Positions 8,316 to 17,855 of a stretch of DNA of 64,000 nt are shown piece by piece. The translations under genes were made by a program, and so were the position numbers. The DNA lies in the NCBI RefSeq assembly GCF_000220705.2, contig NZ_CP023202.1, positions 5,114,501 to 5,178,500 on the forward strand, given 5' to 3'. Position 1 is the first letter of the stretch, and each line of letters starts with the position of its first letter. The notes beneath the pieces were generated by a model. The model worked only from the letters and a program-made list of their open reading frames with translations, was not told the origin of the DNA and searched no databases. This DNA is from Streptomyces xinghaiensis S187. Its GTDB lineage: Bacteria; Actinomycetota; Actinomycetes; Streptomycetales; Streptomycetaceae.

Positions 8316-9278
8316 TCACTCGGTGTCGAGATGGTCCACGAAGATGCCCACCAGGATGCGGTGTCCCAGCCGAGGGGCGGGAAGACTGAAGTGCACGCGA
8401 TTGCGGGCGGGGTGCTGTTTGGCGTGCCATTCGCACTGGTAGACCTCGCCGTCGTGCGTGACGTCGCGCTGCTTCATGATCTTCGCTTTGGAGCGGGTAT
8501 TGACGCTCTCGGGTGAGAGGGTGACACCATGGCTGCCGAGGACCTGCTGGACGGCCCTCGTGTTGCCCGGGTGCGCGGCCAGGGCGTCCGCGAAGTGGTC
8601 GTGCACGACGGCCAGCACATCGACCACCCAGTCGCGTAAGTCCTGGTAGGAGCCGTCGAATTTGCGGAAGGTGAGCGATTCGGCGAAGACGAGCCCCGGG
8701 AAGGCCTCGGCGGCTCTGGCGAAGAAATCACGCTCCGGGACGTTCTCCCGGACGAACAGCTCACGCCAGAAGCCGGGGAGAGCGGAGGGCTCGGCGAGGA
8801 AGCAGACATCTGTTCCCGCCCCCATGCCGGTCACTGGGAGCCAGCCGCGTCGCCCGGCTGTGGGGAAGACGAGACAGCCGACATCGTGGCCGCGCACTCC
8901 GCGCCACAGCGCGTACCCCACCGACCACGCGAGTTCCTGTACGACTCCGTCGATCTCCACTTGGTCAGGCAGACCGGGGAGCTCGGTGTCCCAGGAGGGG
9001 CAGCGGTCCATCAGACCTGCCATCCGTAGCCGCGCGTCCCGCCCGGCCCGCGGCTCGGCGCCACCGTATAAAATCTGGTACAGCGCAATTCCGTCCGCGC
9101 ACTCGGTCTCGCTCCACCATGGCGACACGGCGATCCCGTGTTGTTCACGCAACTCGGCGAGCACGTCGGTGAAATCGTTCAGCAGGTCCGTGAGCCGGTC
9201 CCCCGTGAGCCCCCGGAAGTCAAAGGACGATTCGTCCACGACGAAGCGGTACGGCTCACCTGCCTCTGCGCCTGGCAC
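8316..9278 (-). CDS. Unrecognised protein, third gene of the DUF262/ATPase cassette
   Basis: A 320-residue soluble protein that matches no family I recognise. It starts GTG or ATG-like at 9278 and its first 23 bases overlap the end of the ATPase gene, so it is translated with it. The N-terminal half has an acidic helix (LTDLLNDFTDVLAELREQHG) followed by several Trp/Tyr-rich stretches. The last ~60 residues look like a compact beta-rich module: CEWHAKQHPARNRVHF then RILVGIFVDHLDTE, with spaced His, Lys and Arg that could be catalytic. By position it may be the effector of the cassette, with the DUF262 protein and ATPase as sensor and motor; that is inference only. Confidence 0.75.
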   Translation of the reverse strand: MPGAEAGEPYRFVVDESSFDFRGLTGDRLTDLLNDFTDVLAELREQHGIAVSPWWSETECADGIALYQILYGGAEPRAGRDARLRMAGLMDRCPSWDTELPGLPDQVEIDGVVQELAWSVGYALWRGVRGHDVGCLVFPTAGRRGWLPVTGMGAGTDVCFLAEPSALPGFWRELFVRENVPERDFFARAAEAFPGLVFAESLTFRKFDGSYQDLRDWVVDVLAVVHDHFADALAAHPGNTRAVQQVLGSHGVTLSPESVNTRSKAKIMKQRDVTHDGEVYQCEWHAKQHPARNRVHFSLPAPRLGHRILVGIFVDHLDTE

Positions 9279-10371
9279 GCGCCAGCCTCCCCAGGTCGTG
9301 CTCCATCTGGTCGAAGAAGCCCTCTGGCCAGTCGGTCAGTTCGCCCTTCTCGGTGAACTCGATGGGCGCGGACCCGACCTCTTCCGCCCCGAAGTAATGG
9401 ACGAGGGCATTTTCGGGGGCGAGGACCCGTTCCTCCGCCACGGCGAGGCGGGCGCCGTTCAGCACATGGTCGCTGTGGGTCTCGACGATCACCTGAGCGC
9501 CGGCACCCGCGACCCGGGCCAGGAACCGGCCCAGCTTGGACTGGCCGCCCGGGTGCAGATGCGCTTCGGGATTCTCCACGATCAGCAGGTCACCCGGGCG
9601 GGAGAGCAGACCGGCCACGATGACCGGGAGGGCGTAGGAGAAGCCGAACCCCATATTGGTCGGACGGATCGGTTCACTCAGCAGGCCGGGTTCCTGGAAG
9701 CGGATGGTGCTCGCCGTGATGCCGGCGGGCCACTGTGCTGTGATCTTGACGGGCCGGATGATGTCGGAGGCCCAGGTCTCCACCTGCGTACGGAGGATGG
9801 TGACGCCGTGTGTGGCGGCAGTGCCCGGGTGTAGCAGTTCCGTGGCCACCTGCCTGCTCTCGTGGAGAGCGAGCACCTGCGCGGTGTACTCACCCTGTGT
9901 CCCGACACCGATCCGGTCGGGATGTTCGGCGGATACGCCCAGTTGATCCCTGGGGCCGAGCCGCTCGGCGCAGAGGTAGGTGAAGCCGCACCCGTGGCCG
10001 TGCAACTCGGGCAGCATGCGCTCGGGAGCTGTCGCGTCCACGAGGTAGAGCGCCTGCTCGTCCGGGACTTCGAAGCGGTGGACGACCGGAGCGAAGGCGG
10101 GATCGCTGTTGTCGAGCCGGATCTCGATGACCGAGTCCGGCGCGGAAGGGTGCAATACCTCATGTGCTTCCCCGAGTGCCAGTCCGTACGGCCCGTTCAG
10201 CTGCACCACACCACCGCCCCCCGACTCCGCCAATTGGCGTGCCAGCAGGAGCGCTTGAATAGTAGTGCTCTTGCCGGTGCCGTTCAGCCCGGTCAGCACC
10301 GTGAAGGGACGGAACGTGAAGGACGCGTCGGTGAAACGCTTGAAGTTCCGGATCCCCAGTGAGGTGATCAC
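9256..10371 (-). CDS. AAA/ABC-type ATPase with DUF3696 C-terminus (OLD-like)
   Basis: A 371-residue SMC/ABC-class ATPase. It begins with the RecF/OLD-like strand ITSLGIRNFKRFTDASF, then Walker A GLNGTGKST (about residues 28-36), Walker B LLIVENPEAHLHPGGQSKLG (about 283-302) and the switch His in VETHSDHVLNGAR. The C-terminal FTEKGELTDWPEGFFDQ matches DUF3696. Such ATPases lacking their own TOPRIM nuclease are common in defence and DNA-repair cassettes, where a neighbour supplies the effector. GTG 10371 overlaps the stop of the DUF262 gene (GTGA), and the 3' end overlaps the next gene by 23 bp. Confidence 0.9.
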   Translation of the reverse strand: MITSLGIRNFKRFTDASFTFRPFTVLTGLNGTGKSTTIQALLLARQLAESGGGGVVQLNGPYGLALGEAHEVLHPSAPDSVIEIRLDNSDPAFAPVVHRFEVPDEQALYLVDATAPERMLPELHGHGCGFTYLCAERLGPRDQLGVSAEHPDRIGVGTQGEYTAQVLALHESRQVATELLHPGTAATHGVTILRTQVETWASDIIRPVKITAQWPAGITASTIRFQEPGLLSEPIRPTNMGFGFSYALPVIVAGLLSRPGDLLIVENPEAHLHPGGQSKLGRFLARVAGAGAQVIVETHSDHVLNGARLAVAEERVLAPENALVHYFGAEEVGSAPIEFTEKGELTDWPEGFFDQMEHDLGRLARARRRGR

Positions 10372-11543
10372 TTGCCTGCCCCCGCGGCTCGCGCGGTGGC
10401 TTCAAAACGGTAGACGACACGGCGGACGTCGCCTGTGGAGGAGGTGATCGCCTCCAGATACCGGTAGTCGTTCGTCATGAGCTTGCGCGCCGCCCTGACG
10501 ATGTCTTTCCGGCGGCGTTCGAGATCCTTCGTGTCGCTGTCGGCCAGCGTGATCGACCAGGTTTCGAAGAGGGCGCGGTTGATCGGGTTTCTTCCGGACA
10601 CACCCTCCGGCCACTTGCGGAAGGCGTAGTCGGCGAAGACCACGCGCGCGTTCCGCATGGCCTTCTCGAAGGCGGACTTGAGTTCCTCGACGCGTTCGTC
10701 GGAGACCTCCTTCGGACTGTCCAGCATGGCCGTGGTGCGTTGCAGGAACGGGTCCATCGCCGGGCCCTTCGCATGTGCGTAGCCGTCCACTCCCAGGAGC
10801 CAGAACGCGGCGAAGCGCAGTGCCATCTCCCGGTCGTTCATCCGGAGGTGGCCGCCCAGGTTGTTCGTCGCCTCGTTGAACGCCGCCGTTGAGGTCATCG
10901 CCTTGAGGATCGCTCGGCTGCGGTCCCGGCTCATGCAGTGCCGGATCTCCTGGGCGCTGAGGGGCGTTCCGCCGGTGTTGATGCGCTTGAAGATGTCATA
11001 CATGACGTCTGTCGGAGTCGTCGGATCGATGACGTGGGCGACGATCTGCGCGTTGTTGATGCGCCGCTTCCACGGCGCGGGGAGGTCGTCGAACCGCTTC
11101 CCCTCTACGGTCTCCTTGAGATATTCGAGCCCTTTCAACGCGAAGCCCGCGCCCTGTCCGCCGCGCACGAAGTCGTGGATGGTCGACAGCCGCTGAAGCC
11201 CGTCGACTACACGCATGTACCCGTCGGTGTCCTCCGCGAAATAGAACGCGGGGAGCGGGATCTGCAGGAGCACCGACTCGATGAGCCTGGACTTCTGCCC
11301 CAGCTTCCAGACCCGGCCCCGCTGGAAGTCGGGAGCGAGCTCCAGCGAATCGTCATCGATCATGTCCAGAGCGTTGCGCAGCGAGAATTGCCGGGTGTTG
11401 ACCCTGATCTGCTCCGGGTTCCAGGGCCGGTCGATCTCGGGGAGGGCGTCGTCGTTCTCGGCCTCCGCTTCGACGTCGGTGGCGGTGTCGAGGAAGTACT
11501 CCTCCGTAATCTTCGGTGGCTGCTGGCGCTCCGGGGTCGTCAT
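10368..11543 (-). CDS. DUF262 domain protein (GmrS/ParB-like nuclease fold)
   Basis: A 391-residue DUF262 protein. The ParB/sulfiredoxin-like core shows FQRGRVWKLGQKSRLIES, VVDGLQRLSTIHDF (the DGQQR-type nucleotide motif, here DGLQR) and FKRINTGGTPLSAQEIRHC. In GmrSD enzymes this domain hydrolyses NTP and is fused to an HNH domain; no HNH/DUF1524 part is seen here, so it is GmrS-only. ATG 11543 is used: the frame runs on 5' to 12104 but through the promoter and into the divergent HIT gene. No Shine-Dalgarno is visible; TACGAT (complement of 11551-11556) sits 7 bases before ATG, compatible with a leaderless transcript. First gene of a three-gene overlapping cassette. Confidence 0.88.
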   Translation of the reverse strand: MTTPERQQPPKITEEYFLDTATDVEAEAENDDALPEIDRPWNPEQIRVNTRQFSLRNALDMIDDDSLELAPDFQRGRVWKLGQKSRLIESVLLQIPLPAFYFAEDTDGYMRVVDGLQRLSTIHDFVRGGQGAGFALKGLEYLKETVEGKRFDDLPAPWKRRINNAQIVAHVIDPTTPTDVMYDIFKRINTGGTPLSAQEIRHCMSRDRSRAILKAMTSTAAFNEATNNLGGHLRMNDREMALRFAAFWLLGVDGYAHAKGPAMDPFLQRTTAMLDSPKEVSDERVEELKSAFEKAMRNARVVFADYAFRKWPEGVSGRNPINRALFETWSITLADSDTKDLERRRKDIVRAARKLMTNDYRYLEAITSSTGDVRRVVYRFEATARAAGAGK

Positions 11544-11859
11544 GGAGGCGATCGTATCGGGGGACTCCGGCCCGGCTTCGCGTGTTCCGAGAGGATTCCC
11601 GGTGCCGGGTGCGCGGCTGTTTCCGGCTCTCCGGTGAAGGCGCGGCGCCGTGGGCCCTCGCGCTTCGGACGGGGGCGCGACGGCCGGCCGGGCCGGTGCG
11701 CGGGGACGGCGTGCGGGACCGCGTACCTCGCCGGGCGGCGCGGCCCCGATACCGGAGACCTGGCCGGTAGCATGCGGCCAGACCGGCCGGGGTGCCGACC
11801 GGCCGCCACCGGTCGCCCACCGGTCAGCCACCGAACGAACGTGCCGAGGAGGTCCGCTG
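11544..11859. other. Intergenic region between DUF262 gene and HIT gene
   Basis: 316 bases holding the divergent promoters of the DUF262 cassette and the HIT gene. It has no gene I can support; open frames through it lack ribosome sites and have shadow composition. It marks the boundary between the accessory block and the conserved block to its right. Confidence 0.5.
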
Positions 11860-12219
11860 ATGGCGGGAGAGCCGCAGGCCGACTGTCTGTTCTGCAAGAT
11901 CGTGGCGGGGGAGGTGCCGGCCACGCTGGTCCGCGAGAGCGAGACCACGGTCGCCTTCCGCGACATAAACCCCCAGGCCCCGACGCACGTCCTCGTCATC
12001 CCCCGGGCGCACCACCCCGACGCGGCCTCCGTCGCGGCGGCCGATCCGCAGCTTGCCGCGGACATCCTCCGCGAGGCGGGCGCCGTCGCCGCCGACGAAC
12101 ACATCGACGACTCCGGCTACCGCATCGTCCTCAACACCGGCGCCGGAGCGGGGCAGACGGTCTTCCACGTCCACGCGCACGTCCTCGGCGGACGCGGCCT
12201 CAACTGGCCCCCCGGGTAG
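11860..12219 (+). CDS. HIT family nucleotide-binding protein
   Basis: A 119-residue histidine-triad protein, probably a nucleoside phosphoramidate or dinucleoside polyphosphate hydrolase (HINT branch). It starts with the zinc-ligand-like DCLFCKIV, continues AFRDINPQAPTHVLVIPR, and ends with the catalytic triad HVHAHVLGG near residues 103-111. ATG 11860 has GAGGAGGT 6-7 bases upstream; the open frame continues further 5' but without support. It is followed after 5 bases by the ribonuclease Z-like gene, so the two are likely co-transcribed. Confidence 0.94.
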   Translation: MAGEPQADCLFCKIVAGEVPATLVRESETTVAFRDINPQAPTHVLVIPRAHHPDAASVAAADPQLAADILREAGAVAADEHIDDSGYRIVLNTGAGAGQTVFHVHAHVLGGRGLNWPPG

Positions 12220-12224
12220 TCCCG

Positions 12225-13142
12225 TTGACCCGCGAGCTCATCGTCCTCGGCACCGCCAGCCAGGTTCCCACCCGGCAGCGCAACCACCACGGCTGCATAC
12301 TGCGCTGGGACGGCGAGGGCATCCTGTTCGATCCCGGCGAGGGCACCCAGCGCCAGATGCTCTACGCGGGCGCGGCCGTCCACGACATCACCCGCATCTG
12401 CGTCACGCACTTCCACGGCGACCACTCGCTGGGCCTCGCCGGCGTCATCCAGCGCATCAACCTCGACCGGGTGCCCCACCCCGTCACCGCGCACTACCCG
12501 GCCAGTGGCGCCCACTATTTCGAACGGCTCCGCTACGCCACCTCCTACTACGAGGCCGTGGAGCTGGTCGAACACCCGGTGCACGGGGACGGGGTCATCG
12601 CCGAGACCGAACCGTTCACCCTGGAGACCCGGCGCCTCTCCCACCCCGTCGAGGCCTTCGGCTACAAGCTGACCGAACCGGACGGGCGCCACATGCTCCC
12701 CGAGCGGCTGGCCGCGTACGGCATCTCCGGCCCGGACGTCGGCCGGCTGATCCGTGAGGGCAGCCTGGAGACGGAGGAGCACGGCACCGTCCACGTCGAG
12801 CAGGCGAGCGAGGTGCGGCGCGGACAGCGCTTCGCGTTCGTGATGGACACCCGGCTCTGCGAGGGCGCGGAGGCGCTCGCCGAGGGCTGCGACATGCTCG
12901 TCACCGAGTCCACCTTCCTGGACGAGGACGAGCGGCTGGCGGCCGAGGCCGGCCACCTCACCGCCGGGCAGGCCGCCCGGCTGGCCACCACCGCCGGTGT
13001 GCGGCACCTGGTGCTCACCCACTTCTCCCAGCGGTACACCGACGCGGAGGAGTTCGGGCGGCAGGCCCGCGCCGCGGGCTTCGGCGGTGAGCTGACGGTG
13101 GCGCGGGACCTCATGCGGGTCCCGGTGCCGAAACGCCACTGA
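12225..13142 (+). CDS. rnz: Ribonuclease Z-like metallo-beta-lactamase
   Basis: A 305-residue MBL-fold hydrolase of the RNase Z/tRNase Z type, which removes tRNA 3' trailers. Features are LGTASQVPTRQRNHHG at the start, DPGEGTQRQML, the metal motif HFHGDH (His62, His64, Asp66, His67), the helical exosite region (LPERLAAYGI), a metal-ligand Asp in VMDTRLC, and a late VLTHFSQRY. The start is uncertain: TTG at 12225 fits homologue N-termini and lies 5 bases after the HIT stop, but no ATG/GTG or good Shine-Dalgarno is present nearby. Confidence 0.9.
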   Translation: MTRELIVLGTASQVPTRQRNHHGCILRWDGEGILFDPGEGTQRQMLYAGAAVHDITRICVTHFHGDHSLGLAGVIQRINLDRVPHPVTAHYPASGAHYFERLRYATSYYEAVELVEHPVHGDGVIAETEPFTLETRRLSHPVEAFGYKLTEPDGRHMLPERLAAYGISGPDVGRLIREGSLETEEHGTVHVEQASEVRRGQRFAFVMDTRLCEGAEALAEGCDMLVTESTFLDEDERLAAEAGHLTAGQAARLATTAGVRHLVLTHFSQRYTDAEEFGRQARAAGFGGELTVARDLMRVPVPKRH

Positions 13143-13160
13143 CCCCCGGCGTCCCCGCCG

Positions 13161-13205
13161 GCCGCGACAGGCCCCGACAGGCCCCGACAGGCCCCGACAG
13201 GCCCG
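13161..13205. repeat. Tandem 10-bp repeat (GCCCCGACAG)
   Basis: Three exact copies of GCCCCGACAG at 13171-13200, preceded by one variant copy (13161-13170) and followed by a partial copy. The last copy also forms the left arm of the hairpin downstream. Confidence 0.8.
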
Positions 13206-13227
13206 GGAAAACCACTCGGGCCCTGTC
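13196..13227 (+). terminator. Hairpin after the ribonuclease Z gene
   Basis: GACAGGCCCG (13196-13205) pairs with 13217-13227 with one bulged C, forming a 10-bp stem 54 bases after the stop. It probably ends HIT-rnz transcripts before phoH. Confidence 0.4.
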
Positions 13228-13325
13228 AGCCCCCCGTCGTACCCTGGAGCACGAGAGAAACCGCACGGCACCGATGCGGTGTACCGAACAGAGAAGGCGG
13301 GATCAGCAGGCCCCAGAGCCGGCCC

Positions 13326-14390
<1,065 letters not shown>

Positions 14391-14402
14391 ACTCACCGCA
14401 CC

Positions 14403-14900
14403 ATGTCGATCGACGTCAACAACGAGTCCGGTACCGCAGTGGACGAGCAGGCGCTGCTGGACGTCGCCCGCTACGGCCTCGCCCGGATGCGCATCCACCC
14501 GCTCGCCGAACTCTCCGTGATCGTCGTCGACAGCGACGCCATGGAGCAGCTCCACCGCCAGTGGATGGACCTCCCGGGCCCCACGGACGTCATGTCCTTC
14601 CCGATGGACGAACTCCGCCCGCCGGCCAAGGACGACGAGGACCCCCCGCAGGGGCTGCTCGGCGACATCGTGCTCTGCCCCGAGGTCGCCCGGCGGCAGG
14701 GTGAGGAGGCGCCGACGGCGCACTCGATGGACGAGGAGCTCCAGCTCCTCACCGTCCACGGCGTCCTCCACCTGCTCGGCTACGACCACGAGGAGCCGGA
14801 GGACAAGGTAGAGATGTTCGGCCTGCAGAAGGCGATTATCGACGGCTGGCGCGCCGAGCGCGGCGTCGAGGGCCCCTCGCCGGCGCCCACCACCCGGTGA
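14403..14900 (+). CDS. ybeY: Endoribonuclease YbeY
   Basis: A 165-residue zinc endoribonuclease needed for 16S rRNA 3' maturation and ribosome quality control. The metal motif HGVLHLLGYDH is present with His119, His123 and His129, and the earlier LPGPTDVMSFPMDE and LGDIVLCPEVARRQ are family-typical. It sits 12 bases after phoH and its stop overlaps the next gene by GTGA, giving a phoH-ybeY-CNNM operon. Confidence 0.97.
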   Translation: MSIDVNNESGTAVDEQALLDVARYGLARMRIHPLAELSVIVVDSDAMEQLHRQWMDLPGPTDVMSFPMDELRPPAKDDEDPPQGLLGDIVLCPEVARRQGEEAPTAHSMDEELQLLTVHGVLHLLGYDHEEPEDKVEMFGLQKAIIDGWRAERGVEGPSPAPTTR

Positions 14901-16240
14901 CCGGCCAACTGATCGCCGCGGCCGTCCTGCTCGTCGTGGTGGCCTGGCTCGCCGCCTGCGCCGAGACCGGACTGGCCCGGACGACCCGGTTCCGCGCCGA
15001 GGAGGCCGTGCGCTCCGGCCGCCGCGGCAGCGCCAAGCTCATGGTGGTCGCCGAGGACCCCAGCCGCTATCTCAACCTGGCCCTGCTGGTCCGGGTGGCC
15101 TGCGAGATGGCGGCGGGGGTGCTCGTCACCTTCGCCGCCGTACGGGAGTTCGAGGAGACCTGGGAGGCCCTGGCCCTCGCCACCGGCGTGATGGTCCTCG
15201 TCTCCTACGTCGCCGTCGGCGTCTCCCCGCGCACCATCGGCCGCCAGCACCCGCTGAACACCGCCACCGCCGCCGCGTACGTCCTGCTGCCGCTGGCCCG
15301 GATCATGGGCCCGGTCCCGCAGCTGCTGATCCTCCTCGGCAACGCCCTCACCCCGGGCAAGGGTTTCCGCAAGGGCCCGTTCGCCTCCGAGGCCGAACTG
15401 CGGGCCATGGTGGACCTGGCCGAGCAGGAACAGCTGATCGAGGCCGACGAACGGAAGATGGTGCACTCCGTCTTCGAACTGGGCGACACCCTCGTCCGTG
15501 AGGTGATGGTGCCCCGCACCGACCTCGTGGTCATCGAACGCGGCAAGACCGTCCGGCAGGCCCTCACCCTCGCGCTGCGCTCCGGCTTCTCCCGGATCCC
15601 GGTGGTCGGGGAGAGCGAGGACGACGTGGTCGGCATCGTCTACCTCAAGGACCTCGCCCGGAAGACGCACATCAACCGGGAGTCGGAGAGCGATCTGGTC
15701 TCCACGGCCATGCGCCCGGCCGCCTTCGTCCCCGACACCAAGAACGCCGGGGACCTGCTGCGCGAGATGCAGCAGCGGCGCAACCACGTCGCGGTCGTCG
15801 TCGACGAGTACGGCGGCACCGCCGGCATCGTCACCATCGAGGACATCCTGGAGGAGATCGTCGGCGAGATCACCGACGAGTACGACCGGGAGCTGCCGCC
15901 GGTCGAGGAGCTGGGCGGGGGCCGCTACCGCGTCACCGCCCGCCTCGACATCGGCGACCTGGGAGACCTCTACGAACTCGACCTGGACGACGAGGACGTG
16001 GAGACGGTCGGCGGGCTGCTCGCCAAGCTGCTGGGCCGGGTGCCGATCGCGGGGGCGACCGCCGTGGTCGACCTCGCCGACTACGTCACCGACCCGGAGC
16101 CGCCGGCCCTGCGGCTCACCGCCGAGTCCCCGGCCGGCCGCCGCAACCGCATCGTCACGGTGCTGGTCGAGCCGGTCCCCGTGGAGCGGAACGGATCCAC
16201 CGGGGACGGCCACGGCGGACGGCGGGCCGAGCGGGCGTAG
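14897..16240 (+). CDS. CNNM/CorC-type membrane protein with CBS domains (hemolysin C family)
   Basis: A 447-residue membrane protein. Four hydrophobic segments make up the N-terminal CNNM (DUF21) domain (about residues 1-160), followed by the cystathionine-beta-synthase pair (TMRPAAFVPDTKNAGDLL, VAVVVDEYGGTAGIVTIEDILEEIVGEI) and a CorC_HlyC domain at the end. The family is linked to magnesium or cobalt efflux; the hemolysin name is historical. The GTG start overlaps the ybeY stop. In many bacteria this gene sits between ybeY and era, as here. Confidence 0.93.
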   Translation: MTGQLIAAAVLLVVVAWLAACAETGLARTTRFRAEEAVRSGRRGSAKLMVVAEDPSRYLNLALLVRVACEMAAGVLVTFAAVREFEETWEALALATGVMVLVSYVAVGVSPRTIGRQHPLNTATAAAYVLLPLARIMGPVPQLLILLGNALTPGKGFRKGPFASEAELRAMVDLAEQEQLIEADERKMVHSVFELGDTLVREVMVPRTDLVVIERGKTVRQALTLALRSGFSRIPVVGESEDDVVGIVYLKDLARKTHINRESESDLVSTAMRPAAFVPDTKNAGDLLREMQQRRNHVAVVVDEYGGTAGIVTIEDILEEIVGEITDEYDRELPPVEELGGGRYRVTARLDIGDLGDLYELDLDDEDVETVGGLLAKLLGRVPIAGATAVVDLADYVTDPEPPALRLTAESPAGRRNRIVTVLVEPVPVERNGSTGDGHGGRRAERA

Positions 16241-16324
16241 AGCACGCCCGGCCGTTCCCGCCGGGCCCCGGCCCGGCCCACCCGGTGGCCGCCGCGCGCC
16301 CGGGCGGTCCTTATCCTCGTAGCC

Positions 16325-16690
16325 ATGACGGACACCACGGACAGCGCTCCCGCCCTCGACGCCGAAGACGCCAAGCTCGTCACCCTGGCCCGCTCCACCC
16401 GGGCCCGCAACGGCGTGCCGGAGGGCGCCGCCGTGCGCGACGAGACGGGCAGGACCTATGTCGCCGGGACCGTCGCCCTGGCGTCGCTGAAGCTCAGCGC
16501 CGTGCGCACGGCCGTCGCCATGGCCGTGGCCAGCGGCGCCCGGTCGCTGGAGGCGGCCGTGGTGGTGTCGTCCGCCGAGTCCGTGGCGGAGGAGGACCGC
16601 GCGGCCGTGCGCGACCTCGGCGGCCCGGACACCCCCGTCCTGCTCGCCGGACCGGACGGCACCCTGCGGACGGCCGTCAGCGCCGGCTGA
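16325..16690 (+). CDS. Cytidine-deaminase-like fold protein lacking the zinc site
   Basis: A 121-residue protein whose length, position and patterns (LVTLARSTRARNGVPEGAAVRDETGRTYVAG, LSAVRTAVAMAVASGA) match the cytidine deaminase-like proteins found between the CorC gene and era in streptomycetes. The catalytic zinc ligands are missing: there is no HAE or CAE motif and no PCxxC, and the protein has no Cys at all. It therefore cannot deaminate by the normal mechanism and may be structural or ligand-binding. It starts ATG 16325, 84 bp after the preceding stop. Confidence 0.85.
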   Translation: MTDTTDSAPALDAEDAKLVTLARSTRARNGVPEGAAVRDETGRTYVAGTVALASLKLSAVRTAVAMAVASGARSLEAAVVVSSAESVAEEDRAAVRDLGGPDTPVLLAGPDGTLRTAVSAG

Positions 16691-16823
16691 GCGGCACGGA
16701 ACGGCACGGCACGCGGGCCGGGACGGCCGGGCCGGGGCCCGGCCGCGACCGTGCGGCGCCTCGCCCCGGGACCGCCCGCTCCCGTGGTCGGGGGCGGTGC
16801 GCCGATCGGGGAGAATGGCCGCC

Positions 16824-17777
16824 ATGAGCGATCGTTCCCCGTCCCAGCCCCGGCCGCAGGCCGCCCCGCACCGCTCGGGCTTCGCCTGCTTCGTCGGCCG
16901 CCCCAACGCGGGCAAGTCGACCCTGACCAACGCGCTGGTGGGGACGAAGGTGGCGATCACCTCCAGCCGGCCGCAGACCACCCGCCACACCGTGCGCGGC
17001 ATCGTGCACCGGCCCGACGCCCAGCTCGTGCTGGTCGACACCCCGGGGCTGCACAAGCCGCGCACCCTGCTCGGCGAGCGGCTCAACGACATCGTGCGGA
17101 CCACCTGGGCCGAGGTCGACGTCATCGGCTTCTGCCTGCCCGCCGACCAGAAGCTGGGCCCGGGGGACCGCTTCATCGCCGGGGAGCTGGCCAAGGCCGG
17201 GAAGACGCCGAAGGTCGCCGTCGTCACCAAGACCGATCTGGTGGACTCCAAGCAGCTCGCCGAGCAGCTGATCGCGGTGGACCGGCTCGGGCAGGAGCTG
17301 GGGCTGGACTGGGCGGAGATCGTCCCGGTGTCGGCCGTCGCCGGGCAGCAGGTGTCCCTGCTGGCCGATCTGCTGGTGCCGCTGCTGCCGGAGGGCCCGC
17401 CGCTCTACCCGGAGGGCGATCTCACCGACGAGCCGGAGCAGGTCATGGTCGCGGAGCTGATCCGCGAGGCCGCGCTGGAGGGCGTACGGGACGAGCTGCC
17501 GCACTCGATCGCCGTCGTCGTGGAGGAGATGATCCCCCGCGAGGGACGCCCCGAGAGCAAGCCGCTGCTGGACATCCACGCCAACCTCTACATCGAGCGG
17601 CCCAGCCAGAAGGGCATCGTCATCGGGCCCAAGGGCGCCCGGCTGAAGGACGTCGGCATGAAGTCCCGCAAGCACATCGAGGCGCTCCTCGGCACCCCGG
17701 TCTTTCTGGACCTCCATGTGAAGGTCGCCAAGGACTGGCAGCGGGACCCCCGGCAACTGCGCAAGCTGGGCTTCTGA
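16824..17777 (+). CDS. era: GTPase Era
   Basis: A 317-residue Era GTPase, which binds the 3' end of 16S rRNA and assists 30S assembly. G1 is GRPNAGKST (about residues 24-32), the switch region is SSRPQTTRHTVRG, G3 is DTPGLH, G4 is TKTD and G5 is VSAVAG. The C-terminal KH domain has GIVIGPKGARLKDVGMKSRKHIE. ATG 16824 is chosen because GGGGAGA lies at the right distance; ATG 16815 is too close to it. Confidence 0.97.
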   Translation: MSDRSPSQPRPQAAPHRSGFACFVGRPNAGKSTLTNALVGTKVAITSSRPQTTRHTVRGIVHRPDAQLVLVDTPGLHKPRTLLGERLNDIVRTTWAEVDVIGFCLPADQKLGPGDRFIAGELAKAGKTPKVAVVTKTDLVDSKQLAEQLIAVDRLGQELGLDWAEIVPVSAVAGQQVSLLADLLVPLLPEGPPLYPEGDLTDEPEQVMVAELIREAALEGVRDELPHSIAVVVEEMIPREGRPESKPLLDIHANLYIERPSQKGIVIGPKGARLKDVGMKSRKHIEALLGTPVFLDLHVKVAKDWQRDPRQLRKLGF

Positions 17778-17800
17778 CGGCCCTCCCGCCGGTACGGGGA

Positions 17801-17834
17801 CGCGGGGAAGGCGCCCCGGGACGCCTTCCCCGCG
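17801..17834 (+). terminator. Hairpin after era
   Basis: A perfect 13-bp stem (17801-17813 with 17822-17834) and an 8-base loop begin 24 bases after the era stop. No T-run follows. Confidence 0.65.
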
Positions 17835-17855
17835 ACGCCCGCCCCGGCGTCCGGC

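Noticed and set aside
10368..11543. Calling the DUF262 protein a complete GmrSD type IV restriction enzyme
   Set aside because: The HNH (DUF1524) half is not visible in the 391 residues.
11544..12104. Upstream extension of the DUF262 gene to 12104
   Set aside because: It would overlap the HIT gene and lacks conserved residues; ATG 11543 starts the recognisable protein.
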